This document shows positions 32,961-42,436 of a stretch of 64,000 nucleotides of DNA, piece by piece. A program made the position numbers and the translations under genes. This stretch comes from JAWKSY01 sp041402125 (lineage in GTDB: Bacteria; Planctomycetota; GCA-002687715; DRQF01), in contig JAWKSY010000003.1 of the NCBI GenBank assembly GCA_041402125.1, forward strand, positions 1-64,000, in the 5' to 3' direction. Below the pieces are notes generated by a model, which saw only the letters and a program-made list of their open reading frames with translations, was not told the DNA's origin and made no database searches. Position 1 is the first letter of the stretch; every line of letters starts with the position of its first letter.

Positions 32961-33707
32961 CTATTGGACCTGCGTTTCCCAGCCGTCGTAGCGGCCACGC
33001 CGCTCACTTGCGAGGCGGAGGAGCTCGAGCGTCGTGTCATCGACCGAGGTCGGATGCATGTCGATCATGTTCGCGAGGACGAGGGTGAACGGGAGATCCG
33101 ACTCCGACGATTCCTGTCGCCGGAGCTCGCGATAGCCGAGCGGTGCGACCTCGCGGGCCAGTGCTTCCCGATCCTCGCTGGAGCCGAGGTGGATCCAGTG
33201 GACGACCTCGCGCACGACGTCGGTCCGGTCGCCGTGTGAGGCGAGGACCTCCAGGAGCCGGCGGTCGGCCATCCTCTGGCGGTCCCGTTCGCTCGGGTAG
33301 AGGAAGTCGAAGTAAGACGACCACTCAGGATCGGGGCGGGTTCCCGCTTCGAAACCGTAGTCGGGGAGTCGCGACATCGCCTCCTCGAGGGCCGTTCGGC
33401 AGGCGTCGCCATCGGCCGCGTAGAAGTACAGGTCGCGACAGCCGTCGCTCGTGCATCGACCGACCCCGCGCGCGGCGCCCCCTCCCTTCGTGATGGCCGC
33501 TCCGAGGGCGTCCTCGATCGCGAAGAGCGCCGCGGCCTCGTCGGAGCTCGAGAGTCCGTCGGGCCGCGGCGATCTCATGTACACGCGCACGTAGACCATG
33601 TGAGGAAGATCCGAAACCGGTGCGATCTCGGCGACGCCGAGGTCGAGGGAGATCGACGCCGGCTTGTCGTCGACGTTGCAGAAGTAGAAGTCCCACTGCT
33701 CGCTCAT
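32961..33707 (-). CDS. DUF695 / RraB-like two-domain protein, copy 2
   Basis: Length is 248 residues from ATG 33707 (MSEQWDFYF). The layout matches copy 1: WDFYFCNVDDKPASISLDLGVAE at the start, DLYFYAADGDACRTALEEAM in the middle, and DRTDVVREVVHWIHLGS with a final GRYDGWETQV in the RraB-like part. The two copies align over their full length. It lies downstream of the DUF4132 giant and a small frame-disrupted gene on the same strand. Confidence 0.75.
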   Translation of the reverse strand: MSEQWDFYFCNVDDKPASISLDLGVAEIAPVSDLPHMVYVRVYMRSPRPDGLSSSDEAAALFAIEDALGAAITKGGGAARGVGRCTSDGCRDLYFYAADGDACRTALEEAMSRLPDYGFEAGTRPDPEWSSYFDFLYPSERDRQRMADRRLLEVLASHGDRTDVVREVVHWIHLGSSEDREALAREVAPLGYRELRRQESSESDLPFTLVLANMIDMHPTSVDDTTLELLRLASERRGRYDGWETQVQ

Positions 33708-33833
33708 GGCGAAGTCCTCGACGTTGGGGCAGGAGAAACAGGGGTCATCATTCCTCGGACGCCAAGTTGGGTGAGCCGGCCGTCTCGAAGCGGAGAGACT
33801 GACGAAAACTCGTCCGTCTTCCCCCTCCGCCCG

Positions 33834-34262
33834 TCACCCGCCCGCCAGGAAGGTCAGCCGCAGGAAGACGAGCTTCGAGCCTTCCATCACCCAGACCGGC
33901 GCGTCGAGGTCGTGCTGCTCGATCTCGTCGATGAAGACGAGGTAGAGACCGTCCTCGAAGGCCTGGAGCGCGGTCGCGACCGCGCGCTCGACGTCGACCT
34001 TCGACCCGGGGTTGCGGCCGCCGGGTCGATCTTCCCGCGCTCGCGGCCCTCGGCCATCTCCGTCTCGGTGAGCACGCGCACGAGTCCGCGCCTCCTGGCG
34101 AGACCTCGAACTCCCGCACCTGGATGCGCACGACGCGCTCGATGAGCTTGGCCAGCGTGAGGCGTCGTCGTACCGCCCCCGATCCGTCGCCGGGGACGGG
34201 GACGGACCAGGCGGGAACGAGGGCCTTGCGGCTCCGAGCGTGCGCGCTTCGACGGTGATCAC
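33834..34262 (-). CDS. Small hypothetical protein, frame-disrupted
   Basis: GTG 34262 has GGAGAG 7 bases ahead and overlaps a possible DUF4132 stop. The reading changes frame at least twice. It starts as MITVEARTLGAARPS, continues as LTLAKLIERVVRIQVREFEV in a second frame and RVLTETEMAEGRERGKIDPA in a third. It ends in the first as VERAVATALQAFEDGLYLVF and VMEGSKLVFLRLTFLAGG. Joined, it would be about 140 residues. The ending looks like a conserved beta-rich motif, but I cannot name the family. The disruptions look like the other indels in the window. Confidence 0.5.
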   Translation of the reverse strand: MITVEARTLGAARPSFPPGPSPSPATDRGRYDDASRWPSSSSASCASRCGSSRSRQEARTRARAHRDGDGRGPRAREDRPGGRNPGSKVDVERAVATALQAFEDGLYLVFIDEIEQHDLDAPVWVMEGSKLVFLRLTFLAGG

Positions 34263-37200
34263 GGGAGGTCTCTCCGGCCATCACCGAAGGATACCCGGAG
34301 GGGCGTTCTCGGCGGAAGACCCGGACGGTTGTCGGGGAGGGGATCGGTTTCGGGCCTCGTGCGCGAACTCTCGATCTCCCGAGCACGCTCGGATCCTTGA
34401 TGCGGTCGTCGCGGGCGAGGAGGAGCGCCTTCGAGAGGACCTCGGCCGTGCGGGGGTCGTCGTCGGCGAAGGGGAGGAAGACGCGTCCCCGGTGCTGGGA
34501 AGGGACGGCGCGGATGACGAAGAAGCGGCCGTTGACGCTCGTGGAGGCGTGGCCGAGGTGCAGAGTGTAGAGACCGAAGCGACCGCGGATGACGGCGGTC
34601 GAGGTCTGCACGACGACGTTGTCGAGCCCGAGCAGCCGACAGGTCTCGCGAAGGAGCTCCGCGCGCATCGCGAGGGTGGACGCGCTGACCTCGGGGTCGA
34701 CGCCGCCCGCGTGGGCGACGCTCACCGCGAGGTCGACGTCCCGCATCGTCTCGCTGAAGAGGATCGAGGGCACCTCGGCGAGGTCGATCGGGAGGACCTG
34801 ATCGCGACGGGTGAAGACGACGGACCGCAGTGTCACGCCCTCGATCTCGGCGGGACTCGCGAAGTCGTCGGCGGCGACGAGCCAGGCGGTGAGCCCCTCG
34901 CGGTGGTCGGTCTTCCCCAGGCCCTCGCCCGGGCGGAGGACCCAGCCCCGCGATCCCAGGACGCCGACGGCGCGTCGAACGTCGAGCTGGTGACCGGCGT
35001 AGCGTTCGGATTCGAGACGCTGCTTCCGCTCGGTCTCGGTGATCGGATAGAGCTCGCGGAAGAGCTGCTTGAAGGGCTGGAGACGCTCCCGGACCAGACA
35101 CTCCCGCTGCCAGGTCCTCCAGTCGCCGCGGCGAAGGAGATCGTGCGGATGGGCGATCCGGAGGCGCTCGGTCGGGCGGAGAGGCTCCTGACGTCCCGAG
35201 GCGTCGCGCAGGACGAGGCACTCGCGGTTGGGATAGCCCGCGATCTCCTCGCCGACGAAGACGAGGCGACCGAGGAGCGAGGCGAGGAGCGGGTGCACCA
35301 TGAGGCCGCGCAGTTCCTCGGCCGTGAAGGCGTCGCCGCGGCACATCGCCGCCTCCAGATCGAGGCGCACGCGGACCGTCTGCTCCCGGAGCTCCCGGAC
35401 GCGCGACTCCAGTTCGAGCACGTCCTCGTCCTTCCGGATCCGGGTCGGGATCGACTTCAGGGCCCGGCCTCCGCGCGAGAGGCTCAGCACCGGTCGAGCG
35501 TCGTCGTCCAGGGAGAGTCGGAGGAGCACGCCGTCCCGCTCGAGCTCGAGCGGCCCCGCGGCGAGATCCCGGCCCGCCTCGACCTCCATGGCCCAGCGGA
35601 GCCGCGTCGGGTCCTCGTAGCCCGCCGTGCGCGCGAGGTTCTCCATCGCGATGGCGAAGGCGCGCCCCTCGCTCTCCCGACGGTGCGCCCCGAAGCGACG
35701 GCTCTCACGGCGGAAGCGCTCGAGGAGGAGGAAGCGCCGGCGCAGTTCGGCGTCACGTCCCTCGCCGGGTTCGAGGGGGATCAGTCCCACGGCGCGCAGG
35801 GCGTCCGGATCGCGCTTCTCGTCGATGCGGGAGCCGAGGACTTCGAGCGAGACTTCGCCGAGCATCGCCGAGGCGAAGAGGCAGGCTCGGCGGTCGCCGG
35901 CGCGCGACGAGGCGAAGCGGGCGGCCTCGTGGACCTCGGCCCAACGTTCGGCGCCGAGGAGCGTCCGGGCCTCGGTGAACCACCGCACGTCGACCGCGCC
36001 GTCCTCGAGCTCCGACGCGGCGAGCGGCGTCCGCTCGGCGATGGAGGCCGCCCATTCCTCTCGCGACGCCTCGAGATGGTCGGCGCCTCCGCGCGTGTGG
36101 GCATGGATCCACCAGACGGCGCTCCCAAGGCCCGGCCACTCAAGCGCGGCTTCCACGAAGGAAGCCCACTGGGGCGCGAAGGCGGCGAGCTCGACGAGCC
36201 GGACGGTCGGAAGGCCCGACGAGCGGGCCCAGGCGGCGAAGGCCGACGGATCGTCGTCGTCGCGCGGCGCGCTGCGCGCGACGATCCGCGCGAGCATCTC
36301 GGCCCGCGATCTCTCCAGGGTCCGACCCGTGGTCGCGCGGCTGAGAGGCTCTCCGCCGAGGGCGTCGAGGGCGGCGGTGAGCGCCTCGAGCCCTCCGGTC
36401 CACACCAGCTCCAGGCAGAAGGCCGAGGCCGCGGTCTCGCCGTCCCCGCGCGCGCATTCGATGGCGACGAGACGCCGGCGGACCCGGTCGACCGCGGCGA
36501 TGAGCTCGGCGTGCGGCGCGATCGCGGTAGGGGGACGCCGCGAAGAGACCCGATGAAGGAGGCTCGACCCGTCGACGCTCGCGACCGGTCCGACGAGGAG
36601 ATCGATGAACTCCGCCGCGCCTTCCTCCCCGAAAGCGCCGGCCTCCTTCGCGCGGAGGAAGTCGGCGAGCTCCGGCACGAAGAAGTGGTGGCCCCCCGAC
36701 TCCCACATCGCGCGCCGCTTCAGGGCATAGGTGCGCCGCGCGTGGGCGGGGCGATGGAGGTCGGGGCCGCGGGTCCGGACGAGGTCGAGGGTCGTTCGCG
36801 CGTCGCGGATCCTCCTCAGCCGGAGGAGGATCGAGTCCGGCGTCGCCAGGGGGATGTGCCAGGGGAGCCGCTCGATCCGGCTCCAGATCTCCGGCGCGAC
36901 GTCGTTCAGCCGATCCTCGAGGTCGTCGAGGAGGAGATCGAAGACACCCTCCGATGCCTGCCAGGCGAGACAGCGGTCGAGAACGAGCTGGAAGACGTCG
37001 AGCCGGGGAACGCGCGTCCACGCCTCGTCATCTTCGGCCATTCCCAGCCGTTCGCGCCAGGGCTTCTCCTCGTGCGGGAAGAGACGCGCTCGCAGGAGTT
37101 CGAGGCCATCGTCGTCGCGCAGCTCGGGACCGCGCTCCCGCTCCCAGGTCCGCCAGAGGTCCTCCAGCGGGAGGGATCGCGGATCCGGCTCGGCGTCGTC

Positions 37201-39249
37201 GAGCTCCCGGCAGTACTCGAGGAGCGTCATCGTTCCGAACCCGGTCTCGAACTCCGTCCCGCCGTGCTCGAACATCAGGCGCGCGAGCGAGTCGATGCAA
37301 CGGTCGGCCGCCTCCGAGCGCAGGACGACGGGGCGCGGCCCGAATGCGGGCCAGCTCCGCCGGTCGGAAGGCGACACGAGACCGAAGGCGTCGGCACGGG
37401 AAGGCAGGTCCGGAGCGTCGCCCGCGATCTCCGCCGGCGCCGCGGCGAGGATGGCCTCGAGGTGCGCGACTTCCTCCGGATCGAGCTCGCGACCCGAACG
37501 ATAGTCGAGCGCCAGCGCGCGGGCGTCGGCGTCGAGGCGAGACTCGGCGAGCCCGCGTCGGAGGAGTTCGAGGCCGGCGTGGCGCCGCGGCGCGCTCTTC
37601 TCGCCGAGGAGCCGCCGCGCCAGGTCGAGAGTCGGACCTCGCTCGAGCCGGGCCAGCCGATCGAGCGCGAGGCTCCGGACCTCGCCGGTCTTCCGCCCGA
37701 GGAGTCCGACGAGCGTCTCGATCTCAGACTCGTCGACCGGCGTGGCGCCCAGGGCCAGGGCCGCGGCGTTCCGCGCGAGCGAGGACGCGTCGCCCAGCAT
37801 GTCGATCACGACCTGGCGTTCCGGTCGTGCGATGGCGCGGCGCGCCGCCTTCGCGGTCCCCGATCCGCCGACACGCGCGACGTCGCCGAGACCCCGGACG
37901 AAGCGCCCCCGATCATCCGGGTCGAGGTCCCGAACGTGCTCCAGCATGCACCGCGGATGGTCGCCGTGGCGGGAGTGGCGCTCCATCGATCTCGCCACGT
38001 CGCTGCGAAGGACCTCGAGCTTCCACCAGGACCAGACCAGCGCCGGCAGGACGGTCTTCTCCTTCTTCAGCCGCGCCTTCAGGCGAGCCAGGGCGTCGAA
38101 GACGCGAAGGGGGTCCACCCATTCGGCGGTGTCCTTCCGGAAGCAGAGCTGAGCGTGGGCGGCGATCCGGAGGTTCTCGTCGTCGAGACGCTCGAGCAGG
38201 ACGGGCAAGGCGTCGGACCACTCGAGCTGCGCCAGGAGATGGGTCGCCGCGAAGCGACGCTCGACGTCGTCGCAGGCCGCGAGGCGTGACGCCGGGGCGA
38301 CGGCGGTCTCGACGTCCTCGAAGGCGAAGGTCCAGAGCGCCAGGTAGACGACCTCGGCGTCGTCGGACGCCAGGGCCGCCTCGCGCGCCTGGGGTTCCTC
38401 GAGAAACCGGAGGACGAGCTCGAGCGCGCGGCGCATCCGGGGGGCCTCGGCGACACTCCAGTGGAAGTCGAACCAGTGATTCGAGATCTGGAGAACGGAG
38501 GAAAAGCGGAGCAGGTCCCTCTCGAGCACCAGGCGCAGGGCGCGACGGAAGACGACGGGCGAGGCCTGGGAGGCGGCCTCGAACACCGCCCGGCGCAGGC
38601 CCTCCTCGCGGCCGGCCTCCAGGAGGAGCCGTTCCACGATCGCCCCGGCATCCTCGCGGCCGGATCCCATCAGGGCGTGGAGCACGGGAGCGCCCATCAC
38701 CGCGACCTCGTGAAGTCCCTCCGCCGTCGCCTCGAGCACGGCGAACACCTCCTCGGCGGACGCCTCGTTCGCATCGAGCGCACCGGCCAGGAGCCATCCG
38801 ACCGCATCGCTCTCGGGCCCGATCCTCCCGGTGCGGACCGCGAGCTCGACGACGTCGCCCTCGAACTCGTCGAGGAGACCGACGAGCGAGGCGATCATGC
38901 CGACGCCGGTCGAAGCGATGGCGAGCGGGTCTCCGGGGTAGCGGAACGGAAGGGAATGCGATCCTCTCGATCTCGGACGTCCCCCCAGCGACGACCAGGC
39001 CCGCTCGAGCGCGGGCGCGAGCTCGGGCCAGAGAACCGCGAAGAGCCGCCCTCGCTCCGCGGCGGTGAAGCCGGCAATCCGCTTCGCGAGTTCGTCCTGC
39101 CGCTCGAGGTGCTTCCCGTCGACGGAGAAGCGTCCGAGGGCCTTCCAGAGCAGCCTCCGGAGATCGTTCGGAAGCGACGTCGCCGCCCCGACCCGGCGCC
39201 AGAGGGCCGACCGAGGTTCCGCGTCTCCCTGGAGGTCCGCCGCCGTCAC
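34259..39249 (-). CDS. Giant HEAT-like repeat protein with C-terminal DUF4132 domain
   Basis: From GTG 39249 the frame runs about 1620 residues before the 3' end becomes uncertain. The first two thirds are helical, Leu/Arg/Glu-rich, with HEAT-type repeats (for example LRIAAHAQLCFRKDTAEWVD). The C-terminal DUF4132 domain, as in E. coli YehI, shows ERLQPFKQLFRELYPITETE, VDLAVSVAHAGGVDP, FGLYTLHLGHASTSVNGRFF and DDRIKDPSVL. One frame reads on to 33748, overlapping the next gene. The alternative frame stops at 34259-34261, right where the next gene starts, so a one-base indel near 34385 is likely. Function unknown, no signal peptide. Confidence 0.75.
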
Positions 39250-39354
39250 GTCGCGCCCACGCGTCGGTTCGAGACGCCTCCGTGCCCGCGGAGTCGCTGC
39301 CGCTCGCGTTTTCGGAAACCCTTCCCGTCGTCCGGTCCCACCCTGCCCTCCACC

Positions 39355-39810
39355 TCAGAGGTCCTTCCGGAAGACGATGACGCGGCCGACCTCTTTCAGG
39401 CCGAGCGCGCGATGCGCGGCCGCGCTGACCTCGGTCTCGACCTCGGTGTCGGAGGCGAACTCCCGGCAGCCCTGGGCGCGGCCCCAATCCTCGACGGCGC
39501 GCACGAGGGCGGCGCCGACGCCGCGGCGACGGGCCGAGGGCTCGACGTACCATCCCTCGAGGTAGACGACGCGGTCGCTCTCGCAGCCGTCGGCGTGCGG
39601 ACGGACGGTGGCCTCGGCGAAGCCGAGAGGCTCGGCTCCGTCATCGCGGGCGATCAGGGTGATCGCGGGGAGGAGGAGGGCGCCGGCGAGGTACCGCGCG
39701 ATCTCCTCGTCGTGATCGTCGGTCTCGTCGGGCCAGAGGCGGCCGCGCATCGCGCGCCAGCTCGGGACCTCGGCGGGGCCGACGGGGTGGATCTCGATGG
39801 GGGTCGCCAT
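39355..39810 (-). CDS. GNAT acetyltransferase resembling aminoglycoside 6'-N-acetyltransferases
   Basis: Length is 151 residues, starting at ATG 39810 (MATPIEIHPVGPAEVPSW). The GNAT acetyl-CoA loop is EPSARRRGVGAALVRAVEDW. Upstream VYLEGWYVEPS and downstream FASDTEVETEVSAAAHRALG and FRKDL match the AAC(6')-Ih-like layout (EG-x-YV ... ASD ... HRALGF). The natural substrate is unknown, and many chromosomal members do not act on antibiotics. It is a lone gene between DUF4132 and a lipoprotein. Confidence 0.8.
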   Translation of the reverse strand: MATPIEIHPVGPAEVPSWRAMRGRLWPDETDDHDEEIARYLAGALLLPAITLIARDDGAEPLGFAEATVRPHADGCESDRVVYLEGWYVEPSARRRGVGAALVRAVEDWGRAQGCREFASDTEVETEVSAAAHRALGLKEVGRVIVFRKDL

Positions 39811-39898
39811 GCGGCGGATCATACGCGCCCGCGGGTCGATGCGCTCGACGATGGGGTTTCTCGAGGGCGAATGTCCATCCGAGGTCGCGGCCGAGCGA

Positions 39899-41683
39899 TC
39901 AGCGGCGCTCCGGCGGCCGCAGCCCCGCCGCGTCGAGGTCGAACTCCATCTCGACGAGATCCTCGTCGAAGCCGAAGGTCGCGATCAGGGTCGATCGCCG
40001 CAGCACGAGATCCACGAGGCCGAACCGGTTCGCGGGCGAGGTCCATTCGACGGGACGGAGGTCGGGATCTTCGTCCGGTCGTTCGAGATCCCCCGCGAAG
40101 GGGATCTCGATGGTGAACTCTCGCAGGCTCCCGGTCGCCAGGTCGACGGCCGACATCGGAAAGCGCAGGGAGGAGTCCCGGGGAGCGACGACGGAGAGCC
40201 CCTGCGGCGTCAGGACGGCGGTGTCGGGACCGAGGGCCGGGCTGGCGATCGGCCACCGGGACGTCCGCCAGTCCGACGAGGGGCGATGGGGCGCGCGCCG
40301 CATCCAGTCGAGCATGATGAGGTGGTCGGTGTTGCCTCCCATGCCGTGGGCGATCGGAGGTTCGGGCACCGGGCGGAGCCGGAAGAGCGTGGCGTCGTCG
40401 CCGGCCCAGATGACGCCGTCCGCGTCCGCCCGGTGGTTCCAGCCCTGGAGGACGTGGGGGAGATCGACGAGCGCGATCACCTCGCCGAGGGTGTCGACCT
40501 CGTAGACGCGGCAGTGCGACGTGAATCCGGGGTATTCCTGTCGCCACCGTTCGATCACGACCGCGACGAAGGCGCTGAAGGGGCCACCCCACTTCGATCC
40601 CGCGGAAGGGACGACGATCGGGCCCCCGACGACGGCGCCGCGGTAGTGACGGTAGAAGTCCTCTCGGGTGTCGACACGCCTCGGCGGCGCGTCCTCCTCC
40701 TCGACCTCGTCCGGCTCGCCGGACTCTTCTACTTCGAGGTTCTCCTCGTCCTCGAGAACCAGATTCTCATCGTCCTCGGGCGCGATGTCCGGGTCTTGAC
40801 CGAAGCGCCCGACGAAGTGCGCGAAGACGCTGGGTCCCGTGAAGCCGCGCTCGAACTCCCAGATCCGTTCGAGCTGCCACTCGGTCTCGCCGGTTCCGGC
40901 CTTCAGACAGACCAGGGGCTGGAGCGCTTCCGCGCAGACGAGCAGGGACTCGCCCATCCAGGCGACGGGGGTCGTCGCGGAGGAGGCGTGATCCGGAGGC
41001 CGGATGCCGCTCACGTAGACGCCCGCGTAGGGGCGCGTGGAGGAGACCTCGAAACTCCGGGTCCAGAGCGGCGCCGTCGTCCCGTCGCGATAGAGGGCGA
41101 GCGAGTAGCCCTTCAGCGCATCCTCGCCGCTCTTCCGGGTGCCGTGGTGCACGAGGACGGCGAGCCGGTTCTCGTGGACGGCGACCGCGGGCGGTCCGAG
41201 GAGGTCGCGGAAGGGGAGATCGATCGGCTCGAGCCATCGTCCCGAGACGAGGTCGAGACGGAGGATTCGGTTCGACGTCTCGTGAGGCACGACCTGTCCG
41301 TACCCGTCCCGTTCGATCGAGAGGAGAAGCGCGGTGGAACCGACGCGTCCGGCCGACCCGAGCTCGCGGGAGTCCGGGCGGGTGACCTCGAGACGGGTCG
41401 TCTCGCCGTCGGCGGAGGTCCAACGGAGACGCGCGTCCTCCTCGATGAGCCGCCCGTCCTCCCAGCTCCCGAGGACCCGGAGCGGAGGTCCGATCCGGTC
41501 CGGACGCGCCGAAGCCCCGCCGGCGGTGAGTCTCGCCTCGCCCAGTCGGATCCGGACATCACCGGCGACGAGATCGGCGACCCGGGTCTCGCGGGGTGCC
41601 GGCGGGGAAGGGGATTCCCCGCAACCCGAAAGGAGGGCGAAGGCGAAGAGCAGCGCGAGGCGGCGCGGGAGGGATCGGGTCAC
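39899..41683 (-). CDS. Large lipoprotein of unknown function (594 aa)
   Basis: The signal peptide ends ALLSGCGESPSP, with lipobox LSGC. About 570 mature residues follow, beta-rich with many Trp and Asp, in short repeats such as NRILRLDLVSGRWLEP and TSHCRVYEVDTLGEV. This suggests a beta-propeller. A very acidic insert (DPDIAPEDDENLVLEDEENL) lies at about residues 300-330. No family was recognised. The start ATG 41683 is the natural signal-peptide start. Confidence 0.75.
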   Translation of the reverse strand: MTRSLPRRLALLFAFALLSGCGESPSPPAPRETRVADLVAGDVRIRLGEARLTAGGASARPDRIGPPLRVLGSWEDGRLIEEDARLRWTSADGETTRLEVTRPDSRELGSAGRVGSTALLLSIERDGYGQVVPHETSNRILRLDLVSGRWLEPIDLPFRDLLGPPAVAVHENRLAVLVHHGTRKSGEDALKGYSLALYRDGTTAPLWTRSFEVSSTRPYAGVYVSGIRPPDHASSATTPVAWMGESLLVCAEALQPLVCLKAGTGETEWQLERIWEFERGFTGPSVFAHFVGRFGQDPDIAPEDDENLVLEDEENLEVEESGEPDEVEEEDAPPRRVDTREDFYRHYRGAVVGGPIVVPSAGSKWGGPFSAFVAVVIERWRQEYPGFTSHCRVYEVDTLGEVIALVDLPHVLQGWNHRADADGVIWAGDDATLFRLRPVPEPPIAHGMGGNTDHLIMLDWMRRAPHRPSSDWRTSRWPIASPALGPDTAVLTPQGLSVVAPRDSSLRFPMSAVDLATGSLREFTIEIPFAGDLERPDEDPDLRPVEWTSPANRFGLVDLVLRRSTLIATFGFDEDLVEMEFDLDAAGLRPPERR

Positions 41684-41929
41684 GTCTCGGCGCTCCGGGG
41701 CGGGGAACTCGCATCATTCTCGGACGAGGGAGAGACGTCGGGGGGCGTCCGGGGGTTCGTTCGCTCGCGAGGGAACCCCTCCGGGATGCGACGGTCGGTC
41801 GCACGCGGACCCCGGGGTCAAGCCCGGGTCATCCCCCTCCCTCGGGGGCGCGGGGTCTTGCTACCCTGACGGGCCGCGGGCCTCCCGAGCGAGACGCCGA
41901 CGGCTTGCCACCCAACGAGAGATGCCACC

Positions 41930-42364
41930 ATGTTCAAGCTGCTGAAGTTCGTGATCCTGCTCGTCGTCGTCCTGGGCGTCGTCGGCTACTTCCGGGGATG
42001 GTTCGAGGTCAGCAAGTCGGGCGACGACTCCTACAACGTGAAGATCAACCGGGAGACGATCGATCAGGACACGAAGAAGGCGAAGGAGACGGCGAAGGAC
42101 GCCGTCGGGAAGCTGAAGGACGGGCTCGCGAAGGACAGCGAGGTCGTCGGACAGCTCACGTCGCTGAACGTGCTGGGCGGGACCTTCACCGTCACGACCG
42201 CGCAGGGCGAGGCCTCGACCTTCAGCATCGGCAAGGACATGAAGGACAACACGGACGCGCTGACCGTGCTCGGCGCGCTCGAGCCGGGGCAGGACGTGAA
42301 GGTCTGCTTCAAGAAACTCGAGGACGGGAAGCTCGAGGCGACGTCCGTCGAGCTCGTCCACTGA
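41930..42364 (+). CDS. Small membrane-anchored protein (144 aa)
   Basis: An N-terminal span (KFVILLVVVLGVVGYFRGW, about 6-24) is followed by a Lys/Asp-rich helix (DTKKAKETAKDAVGKLKDGL) and a beta-rich tail with TFTVTTAQGEASTFSIG. No family recognised. Small proteins with one span and a charged helix like this are common in planctomycete-type genomes. It stands alone, between a divergent lipoprotein gene and the convergent FG-GAP protein. Confidence 0.65.
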   Translation: MFKLLKFVILLVVVLGVVGYFRGWFEVSKSGDDSYNVKINRETIDQDTKKAKETAKDAVGKLKDGLAKDSEVVGQLTSLNVLGGTFTVTTAQGEASTFSIGKDMKDNTDALTVLGALEPGQDVKVCFKKLEDGKLEATSVELVH

Positions 42365-42436
42365 CGCGAGGATGCGCGACGCGCCCGCCGCGGCGCTCCT
42401 CGGACGAGGAGGCCGTGACGGGCGGGCCGGGTGGGG

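Noticed and set aside
33748..34258. C-terminal extension of the DUF4132 protein
   Set aside because: This text is the downstream small gene read in the wrong frame, created by a likely one-base indel near 34385.
34240..38289. A 1349-residue plus-strand frame opposite the DUF4132 giant
   Set aside because: It is opposite a gene with clear DUF4132 motifs and has the low-complexity composition of antisense frames.
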